Positions 59,951-64,000 of a stretch of DNA of 64,000 nt are shown here, piece by piece (position 1 is the stretch's first letter; every line of letters starts with the position of its first letter). Under the pieces are notes generated by a model. It saw nothing but the letters and a program-made list of their open reading frames with translations, made no database searches and was not told the DNA's origin. The position numbers and the translations under genes are program-made. Origin of the DNA: Zeus faber (Eukaryota; Chordata; Actinopteri; Zeiformes; Zeidae); the NCBI GenBank assembly GCA_960531495.1, contig OY482846.1, positions 36,563,565-36,627,564 on the forward strand, in the 5' to 3' direction.

Positions 59951-60373
59951 TGGCACGGTGGCGCAGTGCATTGCACTGCTGCCTCACAGCAAGAAGGTCC
60001 TGGGTTCGATTCCCGCCTGTGGCGCTGTTGGCACCGTGCTCCGGCGGGTTATCTCCCAAATAGGAGCCTTTCTGTGTGGAGTTTGCATGTTCTCCCCGTG
60101 CTCACATGGGGTTTCCTCCACCTCACGTCAGTAAGGACCCCCACCAAAAACATGCACCCATCATCGTCTGACCAGCGATGGACATTTATCCCCTGGTGCC
60201 CGGGCGCGTCCACGTATGCTGCCCACTGCTCCTGGCTGTGCCCCCGGAGGAAGGACAACCCAGGATGGGTCAAAAGCAGAGAATCCATTTCACCGGCCAC
60301 CATCAAAGCATGTGTGTATGTGTGCAAGCATGTGTTATAGTGTGGTGTGTTGCGTGATGAATAGAGACTGTTT
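59951..60373 (+). mobile_element. tRNA-derived SINE, most complete copy
   Basis: The head GGCACGGTGGCGCAGTG carries an A-box-like TGGCGCAGTG. GGTTCGATTCC at 60003-60013 is a perfect B box. The body includes GTGGAGTTTGCATGTTCTCC, and the tail ends in a decayed GACAAATAAAGACTGTTT-like sequence. Partial copies are at 16424-16657 and 24597-24885. Confidence 0.85.
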
Positions 60374-61690
60374 CTGTTTCACCGTCTGATAATACTGTGA
60401 TGTGTGGCGGCATCCACCAGACGGACACAACCAAGGAGACACAGATGGAATCTCCGTGGAAAGCCGAAGCCGCTTTTGTTGCCTTACAACTACCCCGGGG
60501 TTGAGGTGTCCGGTCGGAAAATAACAACCTGGGATGGTCGTGTCCCTTTTTATCACGACTTCTCTTCGGTCACTCTTTCTTTCCTTCCACACACACCTAG
60601 TGCTCTCCTCACTTCCCTCTCTCCTCTCCTCCTGGATACGCCCCCCCCAATCAGATGAACTTCAGATGCACATTATAACAACCCACCACTGAACATGAAC
60701 CCCCCTCTCCCCCCACAGTCATACACACACACAGACACAAAGTGTTTGTTTTTTGTATTCAAGACGGGTCTTGATCAATAAGCAAATTCGACAGCAGCTC
60801 ATGGGACTCTGGTACAATGTAGACTCATAAAAAACACATTTAAGTTGATTTCACTCTTTGAAAAACTTTTTTCTGTAGTTTTATCTCCAGTTCCTATGGA
60901 AAAGGTTGACATGGCCGCGTGCAAAAATATAGACCTCTCGCACAAAAATAGGGAAACGCCACACTGCGCGGCTAAGGTGGCCAGTGAAGCCACAGCAGTG
61001 GATTAACATGGATGTAATAGGAAGCGTGCACTTACGGCACGAAATATTCCATTTCTGTCGAGTCCTTTACGAATATTCTATACGCTGCCCCTTTAAAATG
61101 AGGACGAGTGCTCGGTCGTACACAGTGGAACAAGTACAGTTCGCATTTAACTCCAGTCCAGGGGAAAGCAATCGATGCAGAACTATACGAACATCAGACA
61201 TCTGTCCATTTTATAAAGGAGGAATCACAAAAACAAGATAAACTACCTGCCTACAATACACTGATGTGTACATTGTGTGGAGTGCAAAATTTGGCTACAA
61301 AAATATAACATTATATCGATGCTTAACCTTGATGACCAAACTGCTCATCTCACAATCGTTTTTAGTAAATAAAGACAATTTGTTGGTGAGAGTGACTTTA
61401 TATAGCGCTCGTATACTTTGCAAACCAAAAGACTCAAAATATACATCTTCTGTCATTTATTGTATCTTTCCTCAGTGTTACAGTGTTCATCATCAAAAAG
61501 TATGATATAAAAGTAACAATGAATCATAGAAAGAAAACAGAATTCAACAACAAATAAACAACAACAAAAACGTGTCCAGTAAATGATCATTTGATCATCT
61601 TGCCCACCCTAGGGGGCAAGGTTCAAAACTCCATTATCTCTGGAGCTGCAAGGAAACAGGTTCCTACGAGGGTGAGTTAATAGGGTTCAT
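60374..61690. other. Non-coding DNA, possible LTR-like segment
   Basis: Around 60400-60660 TGTGGCGGCATCCACCAG-type text could be an LTR end on the minus strand, but no second end or PBS can be shown. Several open frames near 60990-61250 have no recognisable features. Confidence 0.35.
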
Positions 61691-61983
61691 GTAGCCTATT
61701 TAATAAAAAAAAAAATACAATAAAAATAAATAAATAACCATAACCATAAATAGTATTGTTGCTGCTTTTAGGCTCATTGAATATAGCCGAGATTTTCTTG
61801 TTTATTGTTGATTTTAGGAATATTTTGTTATTATAATTGTGGTTGTTGTTATTTTTAGAGTTATTGTATATTGCCTTTTTTTTTCAAATGGTATTCAATA
61901 ATTTTATTATTATTGCATATTGTTTTTGATGTGAACTGCTGTAACACCACAATTACACTCTTGGGATGAATAAAGTACCTGCC

Positions 61984-62042
<59 letters not shown>
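61691..62042 (+). mobile_element. LINE 3' end with (CTGT)n tail
   Basis: GAACTGCTGTAACACCACAA, TCTTGGGATGAATAAAGTA and a tail of 15 or so CTGT units are the hallmark of a fish LINE terminus (Rex1/L2-like). Only the AT-rich UTR is present upstream. Confidence 0.65.
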
Positions 62043-62045
<3 letters not shown>

Positions 62046-63613
62046 ACAGTTTCAGAAATGATGTTACTCATTCACAGGCACCATCTTGATTGTTCCCCAT
62101 CCCCTTTAATATTCAAACTGAAGCTGTGGACAAGGCAGACTGACTGTTGGAGCATTATTGCCCTGACCAATGCTTCTCAAAAACCTTAACCATCAGTTAA
62201 GAAAGAAAATGCTTTTTTTGAAAAGCCTCTAGTTTGACATGAGATGGGGAACATATTAACATGACACTCATGTGATAGGCCAATTATGTTGACAGAAGTA
62301 ACAGAGCATGTCGTCTGACGAGCCAAAGAAAATTTCAAAACCAGGATTTTGTATCCCGTCGTTGACATTTGTTGGCTGTCAACTTCATTTATCATTCGTT
62401 CCTCTCCATTAATTTCTCCATTCCCTGTCACTTTTTCCATATTGCCTAATGACAAAACCATTTATGTAGCCATACAATTCCTATTGATACACAGCCAGTA
62501 TATGCAAGTTGAATCATTAAAAACAATACAGTCTGTTCTTTTCAGGCTACCTGTTTCACGTTACATCTTTACATCCAAGCGTAATCATGTTGCACTGAAA
62601 GGAGAGGCTGGTCGCAGCCCTGTCTTTAATCTTTTATTTTTCAGTGTTTGATTCACTCTCTAATTACTTTTTGGCTACATCTGACGTAAAGTGGAGAGAG
62701 CCTAGAAACAGGATGTCGTGCCACTTCTTACTCGCAACCTGCTGTGGCCAACGTTACAAACTGGGTGTACTGCAGCGATTGCAAAAAGTAGTTTTAAATC
62801 AAATGTTACAGTTACAGTATAACTGTCTGTGTTCAAGAACATGCAAAAAAAATACACGCAAAGGCATGTGGGACTTGTGTTTTTGAAAAGTAGAACCTAT
62901 GCCTTTGCCCCATTGCACTGCTAAGCTACTGCTAAGCACAGTGAGAAGCTGCAGCAGAGTGGTACATTTCTCAATAATAAAGCCTTCAGAGCCGTATAAA
63001 TGATAAGGACCGGGTTGAAAAATAGCAGCAAAATTTTAAATATCCTTTAAAACGGAAGAACTACACCTGAATTGGCCTTAAACTCTGAAGAGAACGTCCA
63101 TCATCGTTATAATGTTTTAATGCCAGGATAATGCTTGGGCCTGTGCAACATGCATATGTGTGGCGTTAGTGACACTGTTGACATAAATTGTACATCAATG
63201 TGAAATTGCTGTGAAATATTCATTGACCTCTGGGTGCGAGCAGTTTAGATCGTCTTCCAGGCTGGAAAGGCGTGCGAAGCGAGGCAGCACACACGCACGC
63301 ACGCACGCACACAGCAACATTATTGAATCAGTTTCAGGTTTCTTACCAAGGTGTGCATATGTATGTATGTAGGCGAGATTGCAAATTACAAAATTACACC
63401 TGTTTGGTGCAACTGAGTTGGTCTCCACCAAAACCCAAGTAGAATGAATGTACAGTACGACAAGTCCTTCAAAATCCCAAATAAATTCAATGGCATTCAA
63501 ATCAAAGCAATTTGGCAGACAAGTGAAATTAAGAGTCAACACAGCAGGTATTCCATTATTTATGCATTATTTATAAAGCCGTTTTTAAATATACAGTATA
63601 TAGAGTATATATA
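62043..63613. other. Unique non-coding DNA
   Basis: No gene recognised; a CACG-repeat run lies near 63288-63312. Confidence 0.45.
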
Positions 63614-64000
63614 CACCGATCAGCCACAACATTAAAACCAGTGACAGGTGAATTGAATAACATTGATCATCTCATTCCAATGGCACCTGTCAAGAGTTGG
63701 GATATATTAGGCAGCAAGTGTCAGTTGTTGAAGCTGATGTGTTGGAAGCAGGAAAAATGGGCAAGCGTAAAGATCTGAGCCACTTTGACAAGGACCAAAT
63801 TGTGATGGCTAGACGACTGGGTCAGAGCATCTCGAAAACGTCAGGTCTTGTGGGGTGTTCCCAGAATGCAGTGGTAAGTACCTACCAAAAATGTTACAAG
63901 GAGGGACAACTGATGAACCAGCGACAGGGTTATGGGGGGGACACAAGGCTCACTGATGCACATGGGAAGCCGAAGTCTAGCCCCTAGACCAGTCTAGACC
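63614..64000 (+). mobile_element. Tc1-like transposon, second copy, cut by window end
   Basis: TA then CACCGATCAGCCACAACATT at 63612-63633 begins a copy of the same family as 54885-55800. It encodes from ATG 63757 the N-terminal [18 protein letters not shown] and a helix-turn-helix segment ([20 protein letters not shown]), ending early at TAG 63985-63987 after a frame change in the RSH region. It is better preserved in this part than the first copy. Confidence 0.88.

Noticed and set aside
60380..60780. Possible solo LTR
   Set aside because: Only one end looks LTR-like; no second copy, PBS or target duplication in the window.

Overview
This is a gene-poor, repeat-dense window of vertebrate genomic DNA, most likely from a teleost fish. 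Evidence for a teleost includes long (CA)n/(GT)n microsatellites, Tc1-like transposons with the fish-type TIR beginning CACCGATCAGCC, L2/CR1-like and RTE-like LINEs, and tRNA-derived SINEs of the kind abundant in fish. I see no complete host protein-coding gene, no rRNA or tRNA gene, and nothing prokaryotic.

Layout. 1-3.2 kb: the 3' part of a processed RPL27 pseudogene, a candidate host exon, and a miniature LTR element (LTR, Lys-type primer binding site, short leader, LTR) whose 5' LTR is split by a 5'-truncated LINE. 3.2-7.6 kb: mostly unique non-coding DNA with microsatellites and one old repeat family. 7.6-9.2 kb: a broken Ty3/Gypsy gag-protease relic (minus strand) with LTR end and PBS, an AAT/ATT dyad and two LINE scraps. 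9.2-15.4 kb: unique AT-rich DNA with old LINE, hAT-like and Tigger-like scraps. 15.4-17.8 kb: an RTE-like LINE corpse with a SINE inside it. 17.8-26.5 kb: unique sequence, a decayed transposon-borne gene, a solo copy of the miniature LTR, a SINE and a second decayed gene fragment. 26.5-28.3 kb: a LINE with its 5' half inverted and a flanking target-site duplication, the signature of twin priming. 28.3-34.4 kb: unique DNA, L2 tails and a 586-bp MITE. 34.6-49.7 kb: the dominant feature, a roughly 11.6-kb degenerate interstitial TTAGGG array, with a recurring non-telomeric spacer, internal segmental duplications and a 3.5-kb, nearly full-length L2/CR1-like LINE inserted in its middle. 49.7-64 kb: unique non-coding DNA, two oppositely oriented SINEs, an internally deleted Tc1-like element, further SINE/MITE copies and a second Tc1-like element that runs off the window edge.

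How the parts relate: almost all recognisable coding sequence is transposon-derived. The LINE in the telomeric block has every EN and RT catalytic motif but two in-frame stops. Its 3' tail shares 13 nt with the tail of one SINE family here, consistent with LINE-driven SINE mobilisation. A few short open segments with good splice signals on the + strand (591-787, 50783-50865, 54202-54313) may be exons of an unrecognised host gene, but this is weakly supported. The telomeric block with its duplicated edge and spacer-based higher-order structure is the most unusual part of the window.
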